A DNA stretch of 64,000 bases from Paracoccaceae bacterium (GCA_022843025.1 JALHOL010000004.1:248001-312000), one strand, 5' to 3'; positions 27,851-36,430 are shown, counted from the first letter of the stretch. Program-made: numbers and translations. The notes: generated by a model from the letters alone, not told the origin.

Positions 27851-27865
27851 TTAACAATTGGTTAA
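27851..27865 (-). promoter_or_regulatory. CtrA-type binding site upstream of the PAS protein gene
   Basis: TTAA-CAATTGG-TTAA matches the full CtrA consensus TTAA-N7-TTAA exactly; on the minus strand it reads TTAACCAATTGTTAA. It lies in the 110-bp gap between regB and the PAS-protein gene, 47 bp from the PAS start codon, where a promoter is expected. Confidence 0.6.
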
Positions 27866-27914
27866 TGCGGCGGTGGGCCAGCAAGGCGGCGGACCGCGCC
27901 ATTCCTTCCCGGCG

Positions 27915-29339
27915 TCAGGCTTCGAAGCGCCGGTTATCGCCCAGTTGGGTTGTTTCCGGGGCCACCAGATCGGTGGCTTTCCAGACCAGTTCCACAATCG
28001 CGCCGCAGCGTTCGGGGCGTTCATCCGGGGTCAGAAACGGATCCGACGCATTGGCAAAGGACAGTTCCGCCCCGGTCCTTTCCAGCAGGGTTTTTGCGAT
28101 GAACAGGCCAAGACCCATGCCTTCGTATTCCGGCCGACGGTGAAGATCCTGCGCAGATCGGCGGGACCGTACAAAGGGATCACCGATCCGTCCGATCACC
28201 TGCGAGGGATAGCCTTCGCCATCATCGACGATGCGGATGGTGACGCTGCGATCGGTCCATTCCCCATCCACCCAGACGGTGCTGCGGGCAAAATCCACCG
28301 CGTTCTGGATCAGGTTGCGCAGGCCGTGGATCACCTCGGGGCGGCGCAGGATGGTGGGCTGGCGTTCGTTGCCGCCCGCACCCGGCAACAGGGTAAATTC
28401 GACATGCTTGCCCCGGCCGATATGCGGCTCGGCCGCTTCGCGCAGGACAGAGCCGAGCGGGGCCTGCCGCAGGTGCAGGTCATCCTTTCCGGCGCGGCCC
28501 ATCCCACGCAGGATATCGCGGCAGCGGTCGGCCTGATCGCGGATCAGTTTGGCATCTTCCAGAAGCTGGGGATGATCCTTCAACTCTTCCATCATCTCGG
28601 TGCTGACCAGCTTGATCGTGGCCAGCGGCGTGCCCAGTTCATGCGCCGCAGCCGCCACAACGCCGCCAAGATCTGTCAGCTTTTGTTCGCGGGCCAGCGC
28701 CATCTGTGTGGCCAGCAGCGCATCCGACATGGATCGGATTTCCGTCGCGATACGCCGGGAATAAAGGCCAAGGAAAACGATACCGATGACGATGGCCAGC
28801 CAGTAGCCGAATTCAAAGACCAGCGGCACAGCCAGCCTTTGCCCATCGGCAAAGAACAGGGGCACATTGACGAAGGCGATAACAGAGGTGAACAGGATCG
28901 CCAGCGCACCCAGCAGGATTGTCGTCCGCAGTTCCAGCGCCGAAGCGGAAATGGTGACGGGCGCAAGGATCAGCAGGGCAAAGGGGTTGGTCAGCCCGCC
29001 AGTCAGGTAAAGCAGGAAGGACAGCTGCGACAGATCGAACAGCAGAGTCAGCATCGCCTCGAATTCCGAAAGACGCTTGTTTTCGGGATAGACGAAGCTG
29101 GAAATCAGGTTGGCGATGATCGACGCGCCCACCGCCATGTAGCAAAGGCCGAGCGGGAGCTGGATGCCATATACCCGGTCGGCGACGGTGATGGCGGCAA
29201 GCTGTCCGGTGATCGCCATCCAGCGCAGCAGGATCAGCGTCCGCAGGCGGACCCAATCGCTGCGCGTGTCGCGGGAAAGAAGGCCAAAGCCCGAATCCAT
29301 CATCTTGGGAAAAGCGTCCTGCGTGACCAAGTTTCGCAT
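27915..29339 (-). CDS. regB: Redox sensor histidine kinase RegB (PrrB)
   Basis: RegB is the membrane kinase of the global redox system RegBA, which senses quinone pool and oxygen state and controls photosynthesis, respiration, carbon and nitrogen fixation genes. With ATG 29339 it has 474 residues: six membrane helices (about 33-195), the quinone-binding redox box GGLTNPF (114-120), H-box AAAHELGTPLA with His233, the redox-active cysteine C273 in DRCRDILRG, and the ATPase N and G boxes (NLIQNAVDFA, GMGLGLFIAKTLL). No strong ribosome site marks the start; an ATG 18 nt upstream is possible. It is divergent from senC. Confidence 0.96.
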   Translation of the reverse strand: MRNLVTQDAFPKMMDSGFGLLSRDTRSDWVRLRTLILLRWMAITGQLAAITVADRVYGIQLPLGLCYMAVGASIIANLISSFVYPENKRLSEFEAMLTLLFDLSQLSFLLYLTGGLTNPFALLILAPVTISASALELRTTILLGALAILFTSVIAFVNVPLFFADGQRLAVPLVFEFGYWLAIVIGIVFLGLYSRRIATEIRSMSDALLATQMALAREQKLTDLGGVVAAAAHELGTPLATIKLVSTEMMEELKDHPQLLEDAKLIRDQADRCRDILRGMGRAGKDDLHLRQAPLGSVLREAAEPHIGRGKHVEFTLLPGAGGNERQPTILRRPEVIHGLRNLIQNAVDFARSTVWVDGEWTDRSVTIRIVDDGEGYPSQVIGRIGDPFVRSRRSAQDLHRRPEYEGMGLGLFIAKTLLERTGAELSFANASDPFLTPDERPERCGAIVELVWKATDLVAPETTQLGDNRRFEA

Positions 29340-29395
29340 TGTTAAGCGCCGAACCATCCGCGATCAATGACGCCGCGAAAGAGAGGGTTTTTGAC

Positions 29396-30007
29396 ATGAG
29401 CAAACTTTATGCAGGTCTGGCCGCTGCCGCTGTTGTGGGCATGGTGGGTGGGCTGTTTGCCTATGGGCAGTTGGCAAAACCGGACGACCAGTTCGCTCAA
29501 TGCCGTGGCGGTGTGGTGGGCGGGGATATTGGCGGGCCATTCACCCTGCAGAATGCGGCAGGGGCCGTGGTGACCGAAAAGGATGTGATCACCAAGCCAA
29601 GCCTTGTGTATTTCGGCTATACATTTTGTCCTGATGTCTGCCCGCTGGACAATGCCCGCAATGCCGAGGCGATTGATATTCTGGAAGAGCGCGGCTTTGA
29701 CGTGAACCCGGTTTTCATTACTGTCGATCCGGCGCGCGACACGCCCGAAGTGGTGGGAGATTTCGCCGCAAACCTGCATCCAAAGATGATCGGGCTGACC
29801 GGAACGGAAGAACAGGTCAAGGCGGCATCGCAAGCCTATAAGACCTTTTATCGCAAGCAGGATGGCGATGATCCGGACTATTATCTGGTGGACCATTCCA
29901 CCTTTACCTATCTGGTCCTGCCCGAAACCGGGTTTGTCGATTTCTTCAAGCGAGATGAGACGGCCGAACAGATCGCCGATCGGACGGCGTGTTTTCTGTC
30001 GCAATGA
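29396..30007 (+). CDS. senC: SCO1/SenC (PrrC) copper chaperone
   Basis: SenC/PrrC delivers copper to cytochrome c oxidase and influences RegBA signalling. From ATG 29396 (GAGAGGG 7 nt upstream) it has 203 residues: an N-terminal membrane anchor (about 5-24), the copper-binding F-C-P-D-V-C motif with cysteines 78 and 82, and the third ligand His167 in VDHSTFTYL. It faces regB across a 56-bp gap and precedes regA by 71 bp, the classical reg locus order. Confidence 0.95.
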   Translation: MSKLYAGLAAAAVVGMVGGLFAYGQLAKPDDQFAQCRGGVVGGDIGGPFTLQNAAGAVVTEKDVITKPSLVYFGYTFCPDVCPLDNARNAEAIDILEERGFDVNPVFITVDPARDTPEVVGDFAANLHPKMIGLTGTEEQVKAASQAYKTFYRKQDGDDPDYYLVDHSTFTYLVLPETGFVDFFKRDETAEQIADRTACFLSQ

Positions 30008-30078
30008 GGGCTGATAAATTTGACCATACCCCGTAAGCCGCCTACTTGTTAGGCAAGAACATAACGAAGGGGAACCCG

Positions 30079-30633
30079 ATGGCTGACGACCTGATTGCCG
30101 ATCTTGGCGCGGACCGGACGCTGCTGCTTGTCGATGATGACGAACCCTTTGTGAAACGGCTGGCAAAGGCGATGGAAAAACGCGGGTTTCTGCCGGAAAC
30201 GGCGGAAAGCGTGGCCGCAGGGCGGGCAATCGCCATGGCGCGGCCCCCGGCCTATGCCGTGGTGGACCTGCGGCTGGAGGATGGCAACGGGCTGGACGTG
30301 GTGGAAACCCTGCGCGAGCGTCGGCCGGATTGCCGGATCGTGGTGCTGACGGGGTATGGTGCGATTGCCACGGCAGTGGCCGCGGTGAAGATCGGGGCCA
30401 CGGATTACCTGTCAAAACCCGCAGATGCCAATGATGTGATGAATGCCCTTTTGTCGCGGACAGAAACCCTTCCGGGGCCGCCGGAAAACCCGATGTCGGC
30501 GGATCGCGTGCGCTGGGAACATATCCAGCGGGTCTATGAGATGTGCGACAGAAACGTATCCGAAACCGCGCGTCGGTTAAGTATGCATCGCCGCACCTTG
30601 CAGCGCATTCTGGCGAAAAGAAGCCCAAAATAA
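30079..30633 (+). CDS. regA: Redox response regulator RegA (PrrA)
   Basis: RegA is the DNA-binding partner of RegB. From ATG 30079 (AAGGGG upstream) it has 184 residues. The receiver domain has the phosphoacceptor D63 in VVDLRLEDGNGL and the conserved TGYGAIATAV and lysine of DYLSKP; a proline-containing linker leads to a C-terminal Fis-type helix-turn-helix (NVSETARRLSMHRRTLQRIL). The position of D63 is identical to that in Rhodobacter capsulatus RegA. An H-NS-type gene follows, as in R. capsulatus. Confidence 0.97.
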   Translation: MADDLIADLGADRTLLLVDDDEPFVKRLAKAMEKRGFLPETAESVAAGRAIAMARPPAYAVVDLRLEDGNGLDVVETLRERRPDCRIVVLTGYGAIATAVAAVKIGATDYLSKPADANDVMNALLSRTETLPGPPENPMSADRVRWEHIQRVYEMCDRNVSETARRLSMHRRTLQRILAKRSPK

Positions 30634-30702
30634 TCGGGTTATTGAATTAGTTCGGCTTATTCCGTAAAAGGGCTGCAATCCCGGCTTATGGAGAATGCAG
30701 GA

Positions 30703-31017
30703 ATGAGCGTCGACCTTAATTCAATGTCGCTGAAAGAACTGAAAGACCTTCAGGGTCAGGTAGCCAAGGCGATTGCAAACTTTGAAGATCGCAAGAAAAA
30801 AGCGGCTCTTGCCGAACTTGAAGAAAAGGCCCGCGCGATGGGCTTTTCGCTGGCCGAATTGACTGGCACCGCAGCGCCGCGCAAACGCGCACCCGCAACG
30901 GCAAAATACGCCAATCCGGCCAATGCATCGGATACCTGGTCGGGCCGTGGCCGCAAGCCGCGTTGGTTTGCCGAAGCACTGGCCAAGGGCAAGAAGCCCG
31001 AGGATATGTCGATCTGA
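30703..31017 (+). CDS. hvrA: H-NS-family nucleoid regulator HvrA-like
   Basis: The 104-residue protein has the N-terminal coiled-coil dimerisation region (about 8-50, MSLKELKDLQGQVAKAI) and the C-terminal H-NS DNA-binding motif TWSGRGRKPRWF. HvrA in Rhodobacter capsulatus is a light- and nitrogen-responsive regulator encoded right after regA, and this position matches. ATG 30703 is preceded by GGAG 9 nt upstream; an ATG 15 nt earlier lacks a ribosome site. It ends directly against the convergent LysR gene. Confidence 0.9.
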   Translation: MSVDLNSMSLKELKDLQGQVAKAIANFEDRKKKAALAELEEKARAMGFSLAELTGTAAPRKRAPATAKYANPANASDTWSGRGRKPRWFAEALAKGKKPEDMSI

Positions 31018-31893
31018 TCAGGCGGCGGATTCGAGCCATTTGACAAAGGCGCGCGTGGCCGCGCGTTGCGGCCCCGGGGCCGTGACGATGAAATAAGCGG
31101 GAAGCTGATCCTGGCTGTCATACAGCAGGATCAGCCGCCCCTCTTCAAGATCATCCTCCATCAACGCGATGCTTTCCACCACCAGCCCCAGCCCCTGCCG
31201 GGCGGCGGCGAGGGACAGTTCTTCATTCACGAAATCCGTACGGCTGAGCGTTTCGGGGTTCAGGCCCAGGCTTTTGATGTAGTTTTCCTGTTCCGGCCAA
31301 TCGCGGGCGAGGATCCATTCCATATCCTGCATTTCCGCGATGCTGAGCGCGGTGCGCCCGTGCAGAACATCGGGCGCGGCGGCCACGGCCATCCGCGCCG
31401 GGGCGAGAAAGCGCGATGAAACGCCCGGCCAATCCCCGGTGCCATAGCGGATGCCCAGATCCATGCCATCGCGCCTTAAATCCAGCACGCGCGCATCGGG
31501 ATGCAGCGACAGGGCGATGTCGGGGTGATGGTCCCAGAAATCCTTGAGCCGGGGCATCAGCCATTGGGTGGCAAAGCTGGCGGTCAGGGTGATGCGGACC
31601 GGGCGATCCGACCCGCCAGCCTTGAGCGCCGCCACCCCTGTGGCAATGGTGCCGAACCCATCTGAAAGCGCCTGAGCAAGCTGCTGGCCTTCGGCGGTGA
31701 GCGCCATGCCGCGCCCGTCACGGGCGACGAGGGGGGTATCAAGCAATCCTTCCAGCGCGCGCACCTGTTGGGCCACTGCGGCATGGGTCACGTTCAGGGC
31801 GCGGGCGGCCTGCGAAAACCCGCCAAGCTCCGCCACCGCCGCAAAAGCGCGGAGCGAGGAGAGCGGAGGAAGGCTGCGCCAATCGGTTGCCAT
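31018..31893 (-). CDS. LysR-type transcriptional regulator (GcvA-like)
   Basis: The 291-residue protein has the N-terminal LysR helix-turn-helix (SSLRAFAAVAELGGFSQAARAL, about 11-32, followed by VTHAAVAQQV) and the periplasmic-binding-like effector domain (RPVRITLTASFATQWLMP…). The N-terminus LPPLSSLRAF is typical of the GcvA/AmpR-like branch. ATG 31893 is chosen because the upstream 66 codons have no LysR similarity and overlap the control region. A divergent 50-codon ORF starts 98 bp away and may be its target. The effector is unknown. Confidence 0.9.
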   Translation of the reverse strand: MATDWRSLPPLSSLRAFAAVAELGGFSQAARALNVTHAAVAQQVRALEGLLDTPLVARDGRGMALTAEGQQLAQALSDGFGTIATGVAALKAGGSDRPVRITLTASFATQWLMPRLKDFWDHHPDIALSLHPDARVLDLRRDGMDLGIRYGTGDWPGVSSRFLAPARMAVAAAPDVLHGRTALSIAEMQDMEWILARDWPEQENYIKSLGLNPETLSRTDFVNEELSLAAARQGLGLVVESIALMEDDLEEGRLILLYDSQDQLPAYFIVTAPGPQRAATRAFVKWLESAA

Positions 31894-31991
31894 ATGGTAG
31901 CTAAACTTACATGTTTGAAAGTTTTCTGACTCGGAAACATCAGCAGAAACGGCTAGAAAAGCCAAGTCCAAGCCAAGGAAAGGGACAGAAA

Positions 31992-32144
31992 ATGTTACAG
32001 ATATTCGCCGAAGCGCTGTTGCTGGCCACGGGTCAGCGGTTGGATGGGCAGACGAACCAGAAGCGCCGCCCTGCCCCGCATGATGGCACACGGGGTGCAG
32101 AACGCCCCGGCCCGTTCACACCGCCCAATCAGCTGGGTGGTTGA
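31992..32144 (+). CDS. Possible small protein divergent from the LysR gene
   Basis: A 50-codon ORF (MLQIFAEALLLATGQRLDG…) begins at ATG 31992 with a good AGGAAAGGGA ribosome site 6-10 nt upstream. The N-terminal 15 residues are hydrophobic/amphipathic and the rest is basic and proline-rich. It starts 98 bp from the oppositely oriented LysR gene and overlaps the 3' end of the HD hydrolase gene by 16 bp. It resembles nothing I recognise. Its support is the ribosome site and divergent placement; chance is not excluded. Confidence 0.45.
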   Translation: MLQIFAEALLLATGQRLDGQTNQKRRPAPHDGTRGAERPGPFTPPNQLGG

Positions 32145-32749
32145 ATCGTGCAGGCTGCCAGCAAATGTTCATGTCGTGATACATAGTCCGCCCGCACCAC
32201 CGCGGGCGGGCGCAATCTGATTTCCAGACCGCGCAGGATCAGCGCATCGGGTTTGCCGAAGAAACGATCCGCCTCTGCCGTGGAAAAACCGGCGATATGC
32301 ACCGCCTCCATCCATGCAGAGATTTTGTCGGCGGATTTGATTGCCTTCTTGATGGCCACCGGCAAAATGATGGGCAGGCCAAAGCGCAGATGCACCGCCG
32401 CCGTCAACCGTTCATCCAGCGCGCCATAGGCCGGGCCAACCGCCGCCTTCACCGGGCTGATCATATCGCCGATCACATATTCCGGCGCGTCATGCAGCAG
32501 CGCGGCCAATTGCCACCGCGCCGCGATACCCGGATTGGTTCGGGTAAAGATCTGTTCCACCAGCAGCGAATGTTCGGCCACCGAATAGGGCCAATCCCCC
32601 CGCGTTTGCCCGTTCCAGCGGGCGACAAAGGCAAGGCCGTGGGCGATATCCTCGATCTCGATATCGACAGGGGTTGGATCGAGCAGGTCCAGCCGGCGTC
32701 CGGACAGCATGCGTTGCCAGGCGCGGGGTTGTTTCACGGGCTGTTTCAT
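32129..32749 (-). CDS. HD-domain hydrolase (YfbR/5'-nucleotidase-like)
   Basis: The 206-residue protein has the HD metal ligands H37 (DIAHGLA), H60 (SVAEHS) and H86-D87 (LLHDAPEYVIGD), spacing typical of YfbR-type deoxynucleoside 5'-monophosphatases. The last part (AIKSADKISAWMEA) supplies the distal aspartate. ATG 32749 is chosen; the 37 preceding codons enter the ahcY promoter gap. Its activity is inferred from the fold. It is divergent from ahcY with a 109-bp gap. Confidence 0.85.
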   Translation of the reverse strand: MKQPVKQPRAWQRMLSGRRLDLLDPTPVDIEIEDIAHGLAFVARWNGQTRGDWPYSVAEHSLLVEQIFTRTNPGIAARWQLAALLHDAPEYVIGDMISPVKAAVGPAYGALDERLTAAVHLRFGLPIILPVAIKKAIKSADKISAWMEAVHIAGFSTAEADRFFGKPDALILRGLEIRLRPPAVVRADYVSRHEHLLAACTIQPPS

Positions 32750-32858
32750 GGATGGGCGGCCCCCTACATTGAAATCAAGCTTAACCACCGTTCCATTGTC
32801 GTAGACGGTTCTGCGTGCTATCTCGCGCCCCAAATGAAGGTTCAAGGAGCAACGGCAC

Positions 32859-34247
32859 ATGCCGCAGGATTACATCGTCAAGGATATCGCTCTGGCCGAG
32901 TTCGGCCGCAAGGAGCTTACCATCGCAGAAACCGAAATGCCGGGCCTGATGGCCTGCCGCGAAGAGTTCGGCCCGTCGCAGCCGCTTAAGGGCGCGCGGA
33001 TCGTGGGTTCGCTGCACATGACGATTCAGACGGCTGTTCTGATCGAAACGCTGACGGCGCTGGGCGCGGATGTGCGCTGGGCTTCGTGCAACATCTTCTC
33101 AACCCAGGATCACGCGGCGGCGGCCATCGCTGCAGGCGGCACGCCGGTATTTGCGGTCAAGGGCCAGACCCTGACCGAACATTGGGATTATCTCGACAAA
33201 TCCTTCATGTTCCCCGAGGGCGCGAACATGATCCTGGACGATGGCGGTGACGCCACGCTGTATGTTCTGCTGGGCGCGCGCGCCGAAGCGGGCGAGGATA
33301 TCCTCCCTGTCCCGCAGTCTGAGGAAGAAGAAGTCATCAAGCTGCAAATCCACAAGCGGATGAAGGAAAGCCCCGGCTGGTTCACCAAGACCAAGGCCGC
33401 GATCAAGGGCGTGTCGGAAGAAACGACGACGGGCGTGCATCGCCTGTATGAACTGCACAAGAACGGCGCGCTGCCCTTCCCGGCGATCAACGTGAACGAT
33501 TCCGTGACCAAGTCGAAGTTCGACAACAAGTATGGCTGCAAGGAATCGCTGGTCGACGGGATCCGCCGCGCGACCGATACGATGATGGCCGGCAAGGTCG
33601 CCGTGGTCTGTGGCTATGGCGATGTGGGCAAGGGTTCCGCCGCATCGCTGCGCGGCGCAGGCGCACGCGTGAAGGTGACCGAAGTTGATCCGATCTGTGC
33701 GCTTCAGGCCGCGATGGACGGGTATGAGGTGACGCTTCTGGAAGACGAAGTCGCCACCGCCGACATCTTCATCACCACCACCGGCAACAAGGACGTGATC
33801 CGCATCGATCATATCCGCGAGATGAAGGATATGGCGATCGTCGGCAATATCGGCCACTTCGACAACGAGATTCAGGTTGCCGCCCTGCGCAACCACAAGT
33901 GGACCAACATCAAGGAACAGGTGGACATGATCGAGATGCCGTCCGGCAATCGCATCATCCTGTTGTCCGAAGGCCGCCTGCTGAACCTTGGCAACGCAAC
34001 GGGTCACCCGTCCTTTGTGATGTCTGCATCCTTTACCAATCAGGTGCTGGCGCAGATCGAACTGTGGACCAAGGGCCAGGATTATACGCCGGGCGTCTAT
34101 ATCCTGCCCAAGGCGTTGGATGAAAAAGTGGCGCGCCTGCATCTGAAAAAGATCGGCGTGAAGCTGACCGAACTGAAGCCCGATCAGGCCGCCTATATTG
34201 GCGTAAAGGCCGAAGGCCCGTTCAAGCCGGATCATTACCGCTACTGA
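32859..34247 (+). CDS. ahcY: S-adenosylhomocysteine hydrolase
   Basis: AhcY cleaves S-adenosylhomocysteine to adenosine and homocysteine, relieving product inhibition of methyltransferases. The 462-residue length is that of bacterial enzymes with the extra insert. The NAD-binding loop [13 protein letters not shown] (about 248-260), the catalytic segment [16 protein letters not shown] and C-terminal KPDHYRY are all present. AAGGAG lies upstream of the ATG. Its place after the reg/hvrA block matches R. capsulatus, where ahcY follows hvrA. No SAH riboswitch motif was recognised in the 109-bp leader. A terminator follows. Confidence 0.97.
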   Translation: MPQDYIVKDIALAEFGRKELTIAETEMPGLMACREEFGPSQPLKGARIVGSLHMTIQTAVLIETLTALGADVRWASCNIFSTQDHAAAAIAAGGTPVFAVKGQTLTEHWDYLDKSFMFPEGANMILDDGGDATLYVLLGARAEAGEDILPVPQSEEEEVIKLQIHKRMKESPGWFTKTKAAIKGVSEETTTGVHRLYELHKNGALPFPAINVNDSVTKSKFDNKYGCKESLVDGIRRATDTMMAGKVAVVCGYGDVGKGSAASLRGAGARVKVTEVDPICALQAAMDGYEVTLLEDEVATADIFITTTGNKDVIRIDHIREMKDMAIVGNIGHFDNEIQVAALRNHKWTNIKEQVDMIEMPSGNRIILLSEGRLLNLGNATGHPSFVMSASFTNQVLAQIELWTKGQDYTPGVYILPKALDEKVARLHLKKIGVKLTELKPDQAAYIGVKAEGPFKPDHYRY

Positions 34248-34276
34248 TCGATCCGCCGATCCCTGATCGCAAGGAT

Positions 34277-34308
34277 AACCCCGCCTGCCACCCGGCCGGC
34301 GGGGTTTT
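34277..34308 (+). terminator. Rho-independent terminator after ahcY
   Basis: A perfect 9-bp stem (AACCCCGCC / GGCGGGGTT) with a 12-nt loop that can extend the pairing, followed by TTTT, lies 30 bp past the ahcY stop. Confidence 0.88.
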
Positions 34309-35255
34309 CAATTCTGGGCCAACCGTGTGGACAGCGCCGCGCGATTGACGCCTTCGATCAGGGCAATTGCCGCGCCGGGCTGCGCGGTGCCGCGAATTTC
34401 GACCACGGCGCGGGGATGCAGGGCAACGGTCAGATCCAGCGGTGCCACGGCGGTGCGCTGTGCCGCACCAACCTGACCTTGCGGCGCGCGGTTGAACACG
34501 GTCAGCCCGCCAAGATCAAAGGTTTCCACCGTATCGCCCAGCTGGGTGGCATTCGTCACCTCGGCGCGCAGGGCATCGGCCCAGCTGGCCGGGTCCTCTG
34601 TGGTGCCAAGCGTTTCGCCCGCGCTCCGGAACTGAAGGCGAAGCGAAAGCATCTGCCCTTCTGGCCCCAGATACAGCGCGCGGGTTCGCGTTGCCGACAG
34701 CAGGCGCTGTTCCGCATCCGGGCTGTCATAGACCCGAACGAACTCTGCCAGATCGTCATAGCCGGGATGCGCATTGATGGGTTGGTCAGGTGCGGGCCAA
34801 CGGGTGGCAAGCTGGGCCAGAGCATCAGGCTGCTGCGCATCTGCGGTGGTCACGCGAAGCCAGCCCGCCGGGGCTTCGGGCAGATAGGCAATCGGGTCAC
34901 CTTCGGTTTCGCCCGCCAACCTCGTACCAAACAGGCTGTCCACCAGCCCGGCGAGAGCCATTTGCGGCCCGCCTTGCGCAACGTCAGCCGACAGATTGGC
35001 CACAATGCCATCGCCGTTCGGAACGGGGGCGGTCAGCCCAAGCCGTGCCGTGACGATCGGCGCAGCAAAGATCAGTGCGCCCAGGGTCAGCAGGCCTGCG
35101 ACACCCAACTTGATCGCCCGCCCGCCCTTGCGCCGGGGTTTGCCGGGAAGTTGCCAATCTGATGTAGGGCCATGCCCGGGAACCGGGTCAAAGGTGACAC
35201 CGCGCGACTGTTGAATCCGTTTCACCCGCGCTTCGAAATCATCCTTGGACGTCAT
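34308..35255 (-). CDS. Single-pass membrane protein of unknown function
   Basis: The 315-residue protein has a basic cytoplasmic N-terminus (about 1-47), one membrane helix (about 49-67, IKLGVAGLLTLGALIFAAPIV) and a large extracytoplasmic C-terminal part. The outer part has no motif or cysteine cluster that I recognise. The gene is convergent with ahcY and shares a 195-bp divergent promoter region with the DUF2853 gene. Each side of that region carries one copy of a 10-bp inverted repeat. Confidence 0.75.
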   Translation of the reverse strand: MTSKDDFEARVKRIQQSRGVTFDPVPGHGPTSDWQLPGKPRRKGGRAIKLGVAGLLTLGALIFAAPIVTARLGLTAPVPNGDGIVANLSADVAQGGPQMALAGLVDSLFGTRLAGETEGDPIAYLPEAPAGWLRVTTADAQQPDALAQLATRWPAPDQPINAHPGYDDLAEFVRVYDSPDAEQRLLSATRTRALYLGPEGQMLSLRLQFRSAGETLGTTEDPASWADALRAEVTNATQLGDTVETFDLGGLTVFNRAPQGQVGAAQRTAVAPLDLTVALHPRAVVEIRGTAQPGAAIALIEGVNRAALSTRLAQN

Positions 35256-35273
35256 GCCCTGCCCCCGTTCACC

Positions 35274-35398
35274 ATCGTTAAGGCCACGTTGACACCCAAA
35301 TCCGGCAACCGCAGGGTGAAAAGTCGAAGATTTGTCGGCAGTGGCCCCGACAACGATGCAGAAAATCTGTTGCAGCGTTGTTTTTCGTCCTTAACGAT
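35274..35398. promoter_or_regulatory. Inverted 10-bp repeat pair in a divergent promoter region
   Basis: ATCGTTAAGG at 35274-35283 and its exact reverse complement CCTTAACGAT at 35389-35398 bracket the 195-bp gap. Each copy is near one gene: 18 bp from the start at 35255 and 52 bp from the start at 35451. This is the layout of paired operators for a regulator acting on both genes. The TTAA core also resembles a CtrA half-site. Confidence 0.4.
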
Positions 35399-35450
35399 AT
35401 GCCCCAAGGCGGACAGGAAATCGCCGAACCTCAGGGAGAGATCGAAGACC

Positions 35451-35792
35451 ATGAGCAAAAGAGCCGAACTGATCGCGAAATATGCCGAGGATCTAAAGAC
35501 CAAATGCAAGATGACGCCCGACATGGCGCTTCTGGAAAAGGTCACCATTGGCTGCGGCCCCGCCATCTATAGCGCAGACAGCGAAACCGTTGCCGGGTCT
35601 GATGCGACCGAGCTTGAGACGGTGAAGAAGAACTTTCTGATAAAAAAGCTGGGCTTGCCAGATTCGCCCAAGCTGATGGAAGCGATCAACGCAGTGATCG
35701 AAACCTATGGCCGGTCCGAGCGGAACAAGTATCGCCCGGTCGTCTATTACATGCTGGTCAAGCATTTCGGGAAGGAAAAGGTCTACGGCTGA
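35451..35792 (+). CDS. DUF2853 family protein
   Basis: This 113-residue small soluble protein matches the DUF2853 family: MSKRAELIAKYAEDLK at the start, TIGCGPAIYSADSETV (about 32-47) in the middle, and KYRPVVYYMLVKHFGKE at the C-terminus. The function of the family is unknown to me. GGGAGAG lies upstream of ATG 35451. A terminator hairpin follows 20 bp after the stop. Confidence 0.88.
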   Translation: MSKRAELIAKYAEDLKTKCKMTPDMALLEKVTIGCGPAIYSADSETVAGSDATELETVKKNFLIKKLGLPDSPKLMEAINAVIETYGRSERNKYRPVVYYMLVKHFGKEKVYG

Positions 35793-35812
35793 TGCCGGAG
35801 GGGCCGCAAAGC

Positions 35813-35845
35813 GCCACCTGCCCGAACCATCGGGCGGGTGGCTTT
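35813..35845 (+). terminator. Rho-independent terminator after the DUF2853 gene
   Basis: A 13-bp stem (GCCACCTGCCCGA / TCGGGCGGGTGGC, one G-T pair) with a 4-nt loop is followed by TTT, 20 bp after the stop codon. Confidence 0.85.
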
Positions 35846-36010
35846 GAATAAAATGCCGGACGCTTCGGATTTGGCGAATCGGCGGTGCTGTGGCAGTTTT
35901 TGCCTTGGGCAGTAGGTCCGGAACCCTTTTTCAGGTCACGTGCGGTGCTAGGGGAGCGCGTGGGGTGGATGGAGGGTTCCGTAGGGGTGCGGGGCCCTCC
36001 ATTTCCTGCG

Positions 36011-36430
36011 TCATTCAGACAAGCCGCCCATGCCGCAGATGATGCGCCATTCCGCCTCTGTCACCGGCTGCACCGAGAGGCGGGTATTGTTCACCAGAAC
36101 CATGCTTTCCAACCCTGGCTGCACTTTGCAGGTATCCAGGTTGACGGGATTTGGCAGCGCCTGAACCGCCTTGACCATCACGCAATCCCAGCGGGGATCG
36201 TCGGTCGTGCTGTCGGGCGCGCTTTCGCGGATCACCTCGACGATGCCCACGATCTCTTTCCCGATGTTGGAATGGTAAAAGAACCCCAGATCGCCGACCT
36301 TCATCGCCCGCATGTTGTTGCGGGCCTGATAGTTGCGAACGCCGGTCCATTCCTCACCGGCGTCTCCCTTGGCCAATTGGTGCGGCCAGCCAAAGACATC
36401 GGGCTCTGATTTGAACAGCCAATAGGCCAT
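36011..36430 (-). CDS. EVE-domain protein
   Basis: The 139-residue EVE (PUA-like) protein starts MAYWLFKSEPDVFGW, with WTGVRNYQARNNMR and FFYHSNIGKEIVGIVEV further on, all canonical. EVE domains bind modified bases in DNA or RNA. ATG 36430 overlaps the yciI stop as TGATG, so the pair is coupled. Order tsaD-gpsA-yciI-EVE is conserved in alphaproteobacteria. Confidence 0.92.
   Translation of the reverse strand: MAYWLFKSEPDVFGWPHQLAKGDAGEEWTGVRNYQARNNMRAMKVGDLGFFYHSNIGKEIVGIVEVIRESAPDSTTDDPRWDCVMVKAVQALPNPVNLDTCKVQPGLESMVLVNNTRLSVQPVTEAEWRIICGMGGLSE

Noticed and set aside
30625-30660. Terminator after regA
   Set aside because: AATAA/TTATT arms are too short and A+T-only, with no T tract after them; regA and hvrA may be co-transcribed.
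32750-32858. SAH riboswitch before ahcY
   Set aside because: The leader is short and none of the conserved SAH-motif segments could be found; ahcY in this lineage can be controlled otherwise.
35934-35945. Third CACGTG-containing parS-like site
   Set aside because: Only the central CACGTG is shared; the flanks do not match the palindromic parS consensus.
35969-36002. Inverted repeat ATGGAGGG/CCCTCCAT downstream of the EVE gene
   Set aside because: It could be a terminator for the leftward operon but has an 18-nt loop and no T tract; not listed as a feature.
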